Position numbers and translations under genes: made by a program. Below the pieces are notes generated by a model. The model did no database searches, was not told the origin of the DNA, and saw nothing but the letters and a program-made list of their open reading frames with translations. From JAEUPI01 sp963814435 (lineage in GTDB: Bacteria > Pseudomonadota > Gammaproteobacteria > Burkholderiales > Burkholderiaceae_C): DNA of 64,000 nt. This document shows positions 12,001 to 21,851 of this stretch, one piece after another. Each line of letters starts with the position of its first letter. Position 1 is the stretch's first letter. The DNA lies in contig CAWFCV010000033.1 of NCBI GenBank assembly GCA_963814435.1, positions 37,346 through 101,345 of the forward strand, given 5' to 3'.

Positions 12001-14985
12001 GGCACCGGCGGCGGTGTTCGCATGGTCAGCGGTAACCTGCTCAGCAACGACCCCGGCGCCACGTCGATCACCAGCGTCGGCGGTGTCACCGACGGCGGCG
12101 CCGCTGACCTCGACAGCCGCGCCGGCTATGTCGGCGTGCAGCAGGTGATCGGCGGCGTCAACGCCGGTGTGCTGACCGTCGACGTTTCAGGCGCGGGGTT
12201 GGGTGACTACACCTACACCCTCAACGACAACGTCGACCACAGCGCCGCGGCCAACAACAACAGCCTTACGTCGGCGATCAGCTATGTCACCAACACCGGC
12301 AGCGGCAATGTGCAGGTCACGATTGTCGATGACCGCCCTCAAGCCTTCGACCGCACGGTAGAGGTGACCGAGGACGCGCTGCCCGCGTACAACCTGGTGC
12401 TGGTGCTCGACGTGTCGGGCAGCATGACGTCACAGGGCGCGGGCGGTGAGGTACGCCAGGTCAACGCCGACGGTACGGTGACCATCACCACGCGCCTGGA
12501 CATGGCCAAGGCGGCGCTGGTCGAGTTGGTGACGCAGTACTACAACCAGGCACAAGCCGTCTCGGTCAAGCTGATCACTTTCTCGTCGACGGCCACGATC
12601 CTAAATGGCAACGTGGCCTACACCGACAAGGCCACGCTCATCGCCGCAATCAACGGCATCACCGGTTCGGGCGGCACCGACTACACCGACGCACTGAATG
12701 CCACGAAGACGGCGTTCGGCACCGTCGACCCGGCCAAGCAGAACATCGTCTACTTCCTGTCCGACGGCGTGCCGACGGAGCAGGACACGACCAATCCCGC
12801 CACCTCGACCGGCTATGCCACGTTCGTCAACACCAACGGCATCAACTCGTACGGCGTGGGCATCGGCAGCGGCATCTCGAACACCGGCCCGTTGAATGGC
12901 ATCCACAACGTCGACGGCGACGGCAACGGTGTGGTGGATCCGGCGATCATCGTGCCCGATCTGAACGAACTGGCCAACACCCTGATCTCCACGGTGCCCA
13001 CCGGCACCGGCGGCAGCGTGGTCAGTGGCGGCGGCGTCAACAACGTGCTCGGCGCCGACGACGGCTACATCCAGACCGTCACCCTCGCGCTCGATACCGA
13101 CGGCAATGCCGCCACGCCGCAGGTCAACGTGACATTCACCTACAACCCGGCGACCAACCAGATCAGCTGGCCCGGTGGCGTGCCGGCCGGGTCGCCGCTG
13201 ACCGGCGACACGTTGACGCTCAACGGAACCAAGGGCTTCACCCATGGCACGCTGACGTTCAACTTCGCCACCGGCGAGTACACCTACTTCACCAACGGCG
13301 TGGCAAACCAGGGCGACAGCTTCAACGTGCAGTATGTGGCGCGCGACAACGACGGCGACACGACGTCGCCGACCACGCTTACCTTCAGCGTCGTCGATGG
13401 TCATCCGAACGCGCGGCCGGACATCGACACACTCTTCGCCAACGAGACCAGCTACACCGGCAACGTGGTCAGCGGCCTCAGCACCGACGGCGGCATCGCG
13501 GTCGGCAGCCTGACCACCGACTTCAGCGCCCAGGGCTCGGGCGCGGACAAGGTGGTCGACGGGGCGCAGGTCACCTCGATCGTGTTCCAGGGGCAGGCCT
13601 TCAACCTCGCCACCAACGTCGGGCCGACCGCGGCGCTGGGCGGCACCTACTCGGTGACCAACGGCGTGCTGACCTGGACGCACGCCAGCAACGGCAGCAG
13701 CCTGCGCTTCACCAGCGACGGCGCCTACGAGTACGTGCCGACGGCCGCCGAAACGCCGAGTACGCCGTCGACCGGCCCGACCACCGTCACGCTGACCGGT
13801 GCGAATGCCAATGGCACGAGCCTGACGATCGGCGCACTGACGTTTACCGGCATCGCGCGCAATTCGGCTCTGGAGACGGCGGGGGTGCGTCGCACCAGTG
13901 GCGACGGCATCGGCGTCAACACCAGCAGCGGCGGCACCGATAACAACACCCGGATCGGCAACCTCGAAACGCTGGTCATCCGCTTCGATACGGCGACCAA
14001 TCCCTTTGGTGTCGAGAACGTCGTCATCGATCCCGACGACAGCAACAGCAACCTCGGCGGCTCGGTCGCGCTGACCTACACCGTGTATCACATCGATGGT
14101 CACGTACTGGGGCAGTTCTACAGCAACTCCGAGGCCGCAGTCACCGTGCCCCCCGAGTTCAGCAACATCGGGCGCATCGAAATCACCGCCAACAGCGACG
14201 CCAACGCCAGCATCGGCTCGGTGAGCTTCAACTCGATCACCAACAGTGCGGTCGCGGCGATCGCACCGATCGAGATCGGCTACACGCTGACCGATACCGA
14301 CGGCGACACCAGCAGCTCGACCTTGACGTTGCGGGCGATCACCAACTCGATCGCCGGTGACGCCGGCAACAACACGCTCACCGGCAACAGCGCCAACGAC
14401 TTCATCAACGGCGGCACCGGCAACGACACGATCGACGGCGGCGCGGGCAACGATCTGCTGGTCGGCGGCGCGGGCAACGATACCCTCACCGGCGGTACCG
14501 GTGCCGACATTCTGCGCGGCGGTGACGGCAACGACGTGCTCGCCGGCGGCGACGGCAACGACCTGCTCGCCGGCGGCGCCGGCAACGACACGATGACCGG
14601 GGGGGCCGGGGCCGACGTGTTCGTCTGGTCGCTGGCCGACCGAGGCGCGCCGGGCACCCCGGCCGTCGACACGGTGCAGACCTTCGACAACGCCACCGCC
14701 GGCAGCGGAGGCGACGTGCTCGACCTGCGCGATCTGCTGCAGGGTGAGGCCCACGACGCGATCAGCGTGGGCAACCTGCAGAACTACCTGCACTTCGAAA
14801 CCGCGGGTGGCAACACCACGATCCAGATCAGCAGCGGCGGCGGCTTCGTCAACGGCTACAACGTGGGCGCGGTCGATCAGACCATCGTGCTGCAGGGCGT
14901 GAACCTGCTGTCTGGCTTCTCGACCGACCTACAGGTCATTCAAGACCTGCTCAACCGCGGCAAGCTCGTCACCGACGGGCCGTGA
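1..14985 (+). CDS. Giant RTX adhesin, LapA/BapA type (5' end outside window)
   Basis: This is a type I-secreted, surface-retained biofilm adhesin. The coding frame is already open at base 3, so the gene begins before the window. From the left it has cadherin/VCBS-like Ig modules with the motif FTVAEDGS, then 25 identical 104-residue Ig-like repeats. About six related Calx-beta/Ig domains follow up to roughly 10.9 kb, then more cadherin-like domains. A von Willebrand A domain lies at about 12.39-12.99 kb with the MIDAS motif DVSGS at 12409. A further Ig region is followed by nonapeptide RTX Ca-binding repeats (GGAGNDLLVGG type) at about 14.38-14.62 kb and a C-terminal secretion region. A one-base insertion near 375-382 (in gggcggg) breaks the frame, probably a sequencing error. 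The adjacent LapD-, LapG- and TolC-like genes support a LapA-type role. The N-terminal retention module, with the protease site, is not visible. Confidence 0.9.
766..8565 (+). repeat. 25 x 312-bp in-frame tandem repeat within the adhesin
   Basis: There are exactly 25 head-to-tail copies of a 312-bp unit (104 codons), starting at each GAC of the DSTTVTLSS motif. Translations of all three plus-strand frames are the same from copy to copy, so silent differences are essentially absent. The only variation I see is at the junction, where the two codons before the next GAC read GATACC (Asp-Thr) in 16 copies, GACGCC (Asp-Ala) in 7 and GATGCC (Asp-Ala) in 2. The Ala forms are copies 7, 16, 17, 19, 20, 22, 23, 24 and 25. 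The unit is an Ig-like beta-sandwich. Such arrays extend an adhesin away from the cell and change length by recombination. The copy number here depends on the assembly being correct. Confidence 0.97.
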
Positions 14986-15030
14986 CGCGGGCCCGACGAG
15001 GCCACACGCCTGGCCCGATCCTGACGCCGC

Positions 15031-16932
15031 CTATGCGTCGATTGCCGGCCCGGTGGCACCGTCAAAGCCCATTTGCCACAGGCTGCGCAGGTCGGCCTTG
15101 TCGTGAATCGCCTCGGCGAACACCGCCAGCCCGATGCCCTTGAGCAGCAGCACCAGCCCTTCGGTGTGGCGGCGCAACGCATCGTCCTGCGAGATGCCAC
15201 CGAGAAAACGTCCGTCGATGCGCACGTAATGCAGACCGAGTTCGTACAGGCGACCGATCGACGACAGCGCCGCGCCGGCGTGTTCCAGTCCCACGCGCAC
15301 CCCCAGGGCACGCCAGCGCCGCGTCAAGTCCTGCACCAGACCAGGGTGCGCTACGGCCAGGGCCTCCGGCAGGTCGATCCACAGATGGATGGCCTCGGCC
15401 GGTGCCGCAGCCAATCGCGACGTGAGCAACGCGACGCTGTCGCTCGACAGCAGCGTAGCGGCGGCCAGGTTAATACAGCGGTCCACACCGTCACCGGCAA
15501 TCTGCGCCAGCGCCAGGTCAAGCGCCCGCTCGTCCAGCGCGGCCGTCAGACGACTGCGCGCGGCCAATGCCAGCCAGCGCGCGGCTGGAGCGGGCGGGCC
15601 ACCATCCTGCAGTTGCACCCGCAATGGGCAGTCGAGCTGGATCATCGCGCCGTGCGCGTCGCGCACCGGGTAGCCCGCCAGACCGACGCGTCCGTGCGCC
15701 AGCGCGTCGCCCAGCGCCTTCTGCCAGCCGGCTTCGCCCATCGCGGGTTGGTCGTCCTCGCAGCGTTCGGTCACCGCAGTGAACGGCCCTTGGCCTTCGG
15801 CACGCGCCAGCGCCTCGTCGGCCAGGGCCAGGGCCCGGTGCAGGCTGGTGCCGGGTGACACCTGAACGGCACCGCCGACCACCACCACCTGCGCGTCGCC
15901 ATGCGGCAACGACTTGTGCAGCGCGGCCAGCAGCGAAGCCGCCGTGTCGGACACGGCGTCGGGCCCGGTCACGCACACCGCGAGGTCCGAGCCGTTCAGA
16001 CGTCCGAGCAGGTGCTGCTGCGGCGCACTGGACTGTCCGGTCAGCGTGCGCGCGAGCGAGCGCAGCAGTTCGTCGGTGGTCGCGTGACCGAGCCTGCGGT
16101 TCAGGCCGTCGAGACCCAGCACGCGCAACAGCACGAGGCCGATGCCTTGCGGGCCAGCAGCGTCAAGCCGTTGCTGCGCCTCGAGCATGAACTGCCGCCG
16201 GTTGTTCAGACCGGTCAGCGCGTCGGTCTGCGCCAGGCGGCGCAGGCCCTCCAACTGCTGCGCCTGCGCATTGAACAGCGCGCCCAGGCGTTGCACCATG
16301 GTATTCATGCTGCGTGCCAATGGCCGCAGGTCGGCCACCTTGGGCTCGCTCACGGTCACGAAGCGTCCCTCTTCCAGCGCCCGTGCCTGGGCGACCGCGG
16401 CGTCCAGCGGCTTGCGGATCACGCCCAGCCCCATGGCGGCCAGCACGGCACCCAGCGCGCCCACCAGCGCCAGCAGCAAGCTCGCGCGCACACCCGCCAC
16501 CCACAGCGAGTCGAGCGCATAGGCCGACTGGCTCACCAGCTCGAGCGTGCCGATCGCGCGCCAGCCGTCCGAGACCTGCGCCACGCCGGCATCGGCCTCG
16601 ATCGGCAACACGCTGGCCAACCAGGCGGGCGCGGCACCGCGCTGCACTGCCGCTTGTCGCTCGAACACCGCCTGCCCGGTGCTGGCGCGCAGCGTGATGC
16701 GGCGGTAGTGTCCGGTATCGAACTGCGCAGCCAGCACCACCTCCATCAACGAGGGATCACCGTGCTGCTGCGACAACGCCAGCGCCAGCGATTGCGCGTT
16801 GTCGCGGTTCTTCAGGCTCAGCTGCGTCTGCAGCGTGTCACGCGCGGCGAGCAGCGTGGTGACCACACCGGCCAGAAGCGCCAGCAACACCACGGCGAGC
16901 ATCAGCAGACCTACACGGCGGATCAACGACAT
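15031..16932 (-). CDS. lapD: LapD-like c-di-GMP receptor with degenerate GGDEF and EAL domains
   Basis: This 633-residue inner-membrane protein has two membrane segments, at about residues 5-25 and 150-175, flanking a periplasmic LapD/MoxY-like domain. A HAMP-like linker, a GGDEF-fold domain and an EAL-fold domain follow. Both enzymatic motifs are lost. The GGDEF site reads RLNGSDLA, and the EAL signature is replaced by LAGYPV with IDGRFLGG where the catalytic Asp pair is expected. This fits a c-di-GMP sensor rather than an enzyme, as in Pseudomonas LapD (about 650 residues), which holds LapG when c-di-GMP is high. I chose the start at 16932 because GGAG lies about 8 bases upstream and the membrane segment follows directly. 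It sits 28 bp downstream of the lapG-like gene, so the two are probably co-transcribed. It converges on the adhesin, with stop codons 45 bp apart. Confidence 0.85.
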   Translation of the reverse strand: MSLIRRVGLLMLAVVLLALLAGVVTTLLAARDTLQTQLSLKNRDNAQSLALALSQQHGDPSLMEVVLAAQFDTGHYRRITLRASTGQAVFERQAAVQRGAAPAWLASVLPIEADAGVAQVSDGWRAIGTLELVSQSAYALDSLWVAGVRASLLLALVGALGAVLAAMGLGVIRKPLDAAVAQARALEEGRFVTVSEPKVADLRPLARSMNTMVQRLGALFNAQAQQLEGLRRLAQTDALTGLNNRRQFMLEAQQRLDAAGPQGIGLVLLRVLGLDGLNRRLGHATTDELLRSLARTLTGQSSAPQQHLLGRLNGSDLAVCVTGPDAVSDTAASLLAALHKSLPHGDAQVVVVGGAVQVSPGTSLHRALALADEALARAEGQGPFTAVTERCEDDQPAMGEAGWQKALGDALAHGRVGLAGYPVRDAHGAMIQLDCPLRVQLQDGGPPAPAARWLALAARSRLTAALDERALDLALAQIAGDGVDRCINLAAATLLSSDSVALLTSRLAAAPAEAIHLWIDLPEALAVAHPGLVQDLTRRWRALGVRVGLEHAGAALSSIGRLYELGLHYVRIDGRFLGGISQDDALRRHTEGLVLLLKGIGLAVFAEAIHDKADLRSLWQMGFDGATGPAIDA

Positions 16933-16960
16933 GACCACACTCCATCGAAGCAACAGTACA

Positions 16961-17651
16961 TCACAGGAACCCCTCGACACGCGCCTTGACCAGCACGTCG
17001 CGCCAACGCGAAAGACGAGCCACCGGATCGCCAGCGCTCTGCGCACCCGTGCCTTGCCACAGGCCCTCGCTGTTGAAGCTGAACACCGGCGTGAGGTCGG
17101 GTCGACGCGAGGCCGGCCTTATCTCGGTCACCAGGTTGTCCAGGATCAGCGGCTCGGCCTGCGGCGTGGCGTAGTACGCCAGCACCATGTGGGCCTGACT
17201 CGGTCCACCCGCGCCGCCGATCTGCAGCCGCACGTACACCAGGCGCAGCCGCGCCGGCGGCACGCCCACGGCGAGCAGGCTGAAGTACTTGGCGATCGCG
17301 AAGTCCTCGCAGTCGCCCATGCCTTTGTCCAGCGTCTCGAGCGGGCTGGCCCAGTAGTCGACCTGGTTCCACACCTCCTGGTCGTCGCGAAAGAGCACGC
17401 GCCGATTGAAGAACTGGTTGATGGTTGCCAGGCGACGCCGTGTCGTCGGCCTCGATCAGCCCGGTCAGCACCGGGTGCAACTGTTGCAGCGCCTGCACGG
17501 CCTTGGGGCCGATGCGTTGTGCGGCCGATGCCGCGCGATCGGCGTCCCAGGCCCGTGGCGCGACACAAAAGGTCGCGGTGCACAGCGCCAGCAGCACGGC
17601 GTGCAGCCACGATCGAACTGCCGCACGACGACTGGGCTGGTCGGATCGCAT
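16961..17651 (-). CDS. lapG: LapG-like periplasmic transglutaminase-fold cysteine protease (frameshifted)
   Basis: This is a Bacterial Transglutaminase-like Cysteine Proteinase (BTLCP) homologue that cleaves the adhesin N-terminal anchor when the LapD partner releases it. The reading starts at 17651 (MRSDQPSRR) with a hydrophobic signal segment (LHAVLLALCTATFCVA). The catalytic triad is visible: Cys in GDCEDFAIAKY, His in QAHMVLAYY and Asp in LILDNL. A one-base indel near 17425-17430 separates the N-terminal half from the catalytic half. Without it the protein reads smoothly from IEADDTAS to INQFFNRR at the expected length of about 229 residues. I treat the indel as a probable sequencing error. 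If it is real, the adhesin could not be released by this protease. The gene lies directly upstream of lapD on the same strand. Confidence 0.82.
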
Positions 17652-17928
17652 GAATGGTGGTCGGCGCGGACATCGGCCGAACGCCCACGGCGCCACGTCG
17701 ACCTGCCCTCCAGGGGCTTTCGTCTGCCACGGGCACGGACTTGAGGTCGCCCATCACCGATCGAGTCGATTCCCCGTCCAACCGTGAAACACTTTGCTAC
17801 CGAAGCGTGACATCCGTCGGACATCTGCGCCCGGGCCTCGAAAAGCCCGTGCATCGCCCGCCTACACTTGCCGACGCCATCTCGACATCTGTGCGTGGTC
17901 CAGGCGGATGGATAACAACGAAACCGAC

Positions 17929-19392
17929 ATGACTCCGATCTACCGAAGTGTTGCCCTCGCGGCGTGGCTGATCAGCGTGCCTGCGCTTGCACTGGCGCAA
18001 GGTGCGGACGCCATGACCGACGCCGCGCGACGCGCCATCGAGACCAATCCCGACGTCACCGCGCGGCTGAACAGCGTGCGCGCGTCGCTCGACGCGATCG
18101 ATGTGGCCAAGGGTGCCCGCCTGCCGCGAGTGGACGCCGAGGCCACGGTCGGACGAACCGACGATCGCATCAGCACGCGATCGCCGCAAAGCGCCAGCCT
18201 CGACCGCAACGGTGCCGCACTGACCATCACGCAATTGCTGTGGGACGGCAATGCGCTGATGCAGCAGATCAGCCGCCTCGATTTCGAGCGTCAGGCACGC
18301 TGGTTCGAGTTGCTCGACACGACTGAGCAGATTGCGCTGGAGGCTGTGCGCGCGTATGTCGACGTGCTGCGCATGCGCCGCCTCGTGGACCTGGCGGAGG
18401 ACAGCTATGTCCAGCACCGCTATGCGTTCCAGCAGATCCAGTCGCGCGTGCGCGCGGGCGTCGCACGCGGCGTCGACCTCGAGCAAGCCGGGGCTCGCCT
18501 GGCACTGGCCGAATCCAACCTGACCACCGAGGCCTCCAACCTGCACGATGTGGTGGCCCGCTACATGCGGCTGGTCGGCGACGCGCCGGCGCAGCGGCCG
18601 GTGCGGCCCACCGTGCTCGGCACGGCCATGCCGGCCACCGGCCAGGAGGCCATGGTGCTGGCGCTGCGCAACAGCGCCGCGATCAGCGCCACGATCGCCT
18701 CGCTGCGCAGCGCGCGCGCCTCGGCGCGCGAACGCGAGAGCGCGTTCCTGCCCCGGATCGAGGCCAAGGTACGCGCCGGGGCCGGTCGCAATTTCGACGG
18801 TGTGCCCGACCAGAAACACGATGTCAGCGCCGAGTTGACGCTCAACTGGAACCTGTTCAACGGCGGCGCGGACCAGGCGCGGGTGCGTCAGCAGACCAAC
18901 CTGATGAACCAGGCCGCCGACCTGCGCGACAAGGCCTGCCGCGACACGCGTCAGACCGCAGCGATCGCGTTCAACGACGTCAGCAAGCTGGCCGAGCTGA
19001 TGGGTGCGCTGGATCGCAACGTGCTGGCCATCGAAAAGGCCCGCGACGCTTACCGGCAGCAATTCGAGATCGGGCAGCGAAGCCTGCTGGACCTGCTGAA
19101 TGCCGAGAACGAGCTGTACACGGCGCGCCGCGCCTACGCCAACGCCGACCACGACCGCCTGGTGGCGCAAGCGCGCATGCTGGCCGCGATGCAGGAGCTG
19201 ACGCCCCGGCTGGGCCTGCGTGGCCCGATGATGGCCGCCGACGCCGGCATCGCCAACTGGAGCGCGGGCGACGATCTGCCGACTCGCTGCCCGGCGGTGA
19301 TCGCCGAGGTGCTGACGACGCCGCGCAGCGAACTCGATGCGCGTGCACAGCGCCTGATCCAGGCGGCTCCACCGCCGCCTGCGCGGCAGTAA
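17929..19392 (+). CDS. TolC-family outer-membrane channel (LapE-like)
   Basis: This is an outer-membrane efflux protein of about 487 residues and the probable exit duct for the adhesin. The N-terminus MTPIYRSVALAAW leads to a signal peptide ending ALALAQG. The body has the two TolC coiled-coil repeat halves, for example TITQLLWDGNALMQQI and the later LTLNWNLFNGGADQARVRQQ, each marking the start of a beta/alpha barrel repeat. The start at 17929 fits the signal peptide best. An in-frame ATG at 17908 is an alternative and would add seven residues. It diverges from lapG across about 280 bp, which should hold both promoters, but I see no convincing -35/-10 pair there. The assignment to adhesin export is by neighbourhood. 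Channels of this family also serve drug or toxin export. Confidence 0.85.
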   Translation: MTPIYRSVALAAWLISVPALALAQGADAMTDAARRAIETNPDVTARLNSVRASLDAIDVAKGARLPRVDAEATVGRTDDRISTRSPQSASLDRNGAALTITQLLWDGNALMQQISRLDFERQARWFELLDTTEQIALEAVRAYVDVLRMRRLVDLAEDSYVQHRYAFQQIQSRVRAGVARGVDLEQAGARLALAESNLTTEASNLHDVVARYMRLVGDAPAQRPVRPTVLGTAMPATGQEAMVLALRNSAAISATIASLRSARASARERESAFLPRIEAKVRAGAGRNFDGVPDQKHDVSAELTLNWNLFNGGADQARVRQQTNLMNQAADLRDKACRDTRQTAAIAFNDVSKLAELMGALDRNVLAIEKARDAYRQQFEIGQRSLLDLLNAENELYTARRAYANADHDRLVAQARMLAAMQELTPRLGLRGPMMAADAGIANWSAGDDLPTRCPAVIAEVLTTPRSELDARAQRLIQAAPPPPARQ

Positions 19393-19397
19393 GCCCT

Positions 19398-21200
19398 TCA
19401 GCGCCGCGGCGGCGGCACGTCGGTGCAGGTGCCGTGTGCGATCTCGGCGGCCATGCCGATCGACTCGCCCAGCGTCGGATGCGGATGGATCGTCTTGCCG
19501 ATGTCCACCTCGTCGGCGCCCATCTCGATGGCCAGCGCGATCTCGCCGATCATGTCACCGGCATGCGTGCCGACCATGCCGCCCCCGAGGATGCGGTGCG
19601 TCTGCGCGTCGAACAGCAGCTTGGTGAAACCTTCGTCGCGCCCGTTGGCAATCGCGCGGCCCGACGCCGTCCAGGGAAAGTGGCCCTTCTTGATCGCGAT
19701 GCCCTTGGCCTTGGCTTCGTCTTCGGTCAACCCGACCCACGCCACCTCGGGATCGGTGTAGGCCACGCTCGGGATCACGCGCGCGTCGAACTGCGCCCTG
19801 CTCAACGCGGCGTCGCCGTTCAAGGCTCCGGCTGCCACTTCGGCGGCCACGTGCGCCTCGTGCACAGCCTTGTGCGCGAGCATCGGCTGGCCGACGATGT
19901 CGCCGATGGCGAAGATGTGCGGCAACGTTGGTGCGCATCTGCACGTCCACCGGAATGAAGCCGCGATCTGTGACTGCCACGCCGGCCTTGTCGGCCGCGA
20001 TCTTCTTGCCGTTGGGGCTGCGACCCACGGCCTGCAGCACCAGGTCGTAGCGCTGCGGCCTCTGCCGGCGCGCCCTCGCCTTCGAACCTGACATGGATGC
20101 CGTCGGCCTTGGCCTCGGCGCCCACGGTCTTGGTCTTGAGCATGATCTTGTCGAAGCGCGGGGCGTTCATCTTCTGCCACACGCGCACCAGGTCGCGGTC
20201 GGCACCCAGCATCAGGCCGTCGAGCATTTCGACGACATCCAGGCGCGCGCCGAGCGTGGAGTACACGGTGCCCATCTCCAGACCGATGATGCCGCCGCCG
20301 ACGATCAGCATTCGCTTCGGCGCGTGCTGCAGCCGCAGTGCGCCGGTGGAATCGACGATGCGCGGATCGTCGGGCAGGAACGGCAGGCGCACCGCCTGCG
20401 AACCCGCCGCGATGATGCATTGCTTGAATCGGATGGTCTGCGTCTTGCCCGTCTTGGCCTGGGCCTCGCCGGAGGTCTCTTCCACCGTCACATGGTTCGG
20501 GTCGGCGAAAACGCCGTACCCGCGCACGATGGTGACCTTGCGCATCTTGGCCATCGCGCTCAGCCCGCCGGTGAGTTTGCCCACGACCTTGTTCTTGTGC
20601 GCCAGCAGCTTGGGCAGCTGCAACTTCGGCGCAGCGAATTCGACACCCAGATCGGCGAAGTGCTTGACCTCGTCCATCACCGAGGCCACATGCAGCAGTG
20701 CCTTCGACGGGATGCAGCCGACGTTCAGGCACACGCCACCCAGCGTGGCGTAGCGCTCGACGAGCACCGTCTTCAGTCCCAGGTCAGCCGCACGGAACGC
20801 CGCCGAATAGCCGCCGGGTCCCGCGCCGAGCACCAGCACGTCGCATTCGAGGTCGGCGCCCGCCGGTGTAGCGGGCCGCCGCCGGGGCCGGTTGCGGCGG
20901 CGCAGGCGGTTTGGACTCTGCCGGGGCCGCCGCGGCGGGCGCAGGCGCGGCGACTGCGGCGCCTTGCGCTTCGAGCGCCAGGATCACCGAGCCCTGATTG
21001 ACCTTGTCGCCAAGCTTGAGCTTCAGCGCCTTCACCACGCCGGCATGCGACGACGGGATCTCCATCGACGCCTTGTCGCTCTCCACCGTGATCAGGCTCT
21101 GCTCGGCAGCCACCGTGTCGCCCGGCTTGACCAGGATCTCGATCACCGCCACGTCCTTGAAGTCGCCGATGTCGGGCACCACTACATCGATCAACGCCAT
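19398..21200 (-). CDS. lpdA: Dihydrolipoamide dehydrogenase (E3) with N-terminal lipoyl domain (three frameshifts)
   Basis: This is the E3 flavoprotein of the pyruvate dehydrogenase complex and re-oxidises dihydrolipoamide with NAD+. The start at 21200 opens a biotinyl/lipoyl domain with the lipoylated Lys in VESDKASMEIPS. An Ala/Pro linker follows, then the FAD domain with the GAGPGGYSAAFRAAD fold and the redox disulfide in GGVCLNVGCIPSK. The C-terminal active-site His/Glu is in HPHPTLGESIGMAAE. Lipoyl-E3 fusions are common in betaproteobacteria. The frame is broken near 20862, 20062 and 19925, and the sequence resumes without loss each time (for example QRYDLVLQAVGRSPNG and PHIFAIGDIVGQ). 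This looks like sequencing error in an essential gene. It starts 5 bp after the stop of the proteasome-like gene and ends 5 bp from the TolC-like stop. Confidence 0.92.
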
Positions 21201-21205
21201 CTCGT

Positions 21206-21778
21206 TCAACCTTTCAGTTTCAGGGTGTGGACCTTCACCGGTCCGGCCGAGTTCTTGTCGAACTCGCAGCCCGCGCGCACGCCCAGTTCGGCGACGTCGC
21301 GTGCGCTCTTGGCCTTGTCGAAGCCCGCGAACATCGCACCGAGCGCGAAACTGCGCCCGGAGCCGATGGCCCAGAAGCGGTCGAACTCGAACACCTCGCG
21401 GTACGAGTACACACCGAAGATGCCGCAGGCGTTGGCGATCAGCGCGGTGAACTGGCTGCTCTCGTAGGGGTCGCTGTCCTCTTCCTTGGGGTTGAGGAAG
21501 AACTGCTCCTTGAGCTTGGGGTGCAGTTTCAGGAAGGTCTCGAACACCGCGTCGCGCGAGTTCAGCCGCAGCTCGTCGGCCGGCAGGCTGCCGAGCGCCT
21601 TGCGCAGCACCGGAAAGTGCGCGGTCGTGCCGGCCATGCCGAACCACGACTCGCCGACACGAAAGACCTTCTCGTTGATCTCGTAGCCGTGCGCCAGCCG
21701 CGTGTCGCCGAACGTGACCAGCGAATCGGCGGCGATGGCGACCTGTCCCGCCTTGCGAACCACTGCAACCGTCGTCAC
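21206..21778 (-). CDS. Proteasome-like Thr protease, betaproteobacterial proteasome homologue (BPH) type
   Basis: This 190-residue Ntn-hydrolase resembles HslV. The start is GTG at 21778. Removing the initiator Met exposes Thr1 of TTVAVVRKAGQVAIAAD, matching the HslV start, with the conserved Asp at position 17. The equivalent of the catalytic Lys33 is in NEKVFRVG, displaced by about three residues by a small loop insertion, and GMAGTTAHF matches HslV GFAGGTADAF. No propeptide is present. Family knowledge: BPH proteins descend from HslV, form double-ring barrels and have no known unfoldase partner. No HslU-like ATPase is present nearby. The gene lies between aceF (73 bp upstream) and lpdA (5 bp downstream) on the same strand, so it is probably transcribed with pyruvate dehydrogenase. 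The alternative is a divergent HslV, but the missing HslU and the length favour BPH. Confidence 0.8.
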   Translation of the reverse strand: MTTVAVVRKAGQVAIAADSLVTFGDTRLAHGYEINEKVFRVGESWFGMAGTTAHFPVLRKALGSLPADELRLNSRDAVFETFLKLHPKLKEQFFLNPKEEDSDPYESSQFTALIANACGIFGVYSYREVFEFDRFWAIGSGRSFALGAMFAGFDKAKSARDVAELGVRAGCEFDKNSAGPVKVHTLKLKG

Positions 21779-21851
21779 GGCGCGGACTTTCGCCGGGCCG
21801 CTCCAACCGGGCCGCCCGTCACGGCGGTCGACGCCAGGGGCGCGTGGGGGC

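Noticed and set aside
12601..14793. 730-residue minus-strand frame opposite the adhesin 3' end
   Set aside because: It is low-complexity Gly/Arg/Val/Ala sequence antisense to clear vWA and RTX domains, with no family features.
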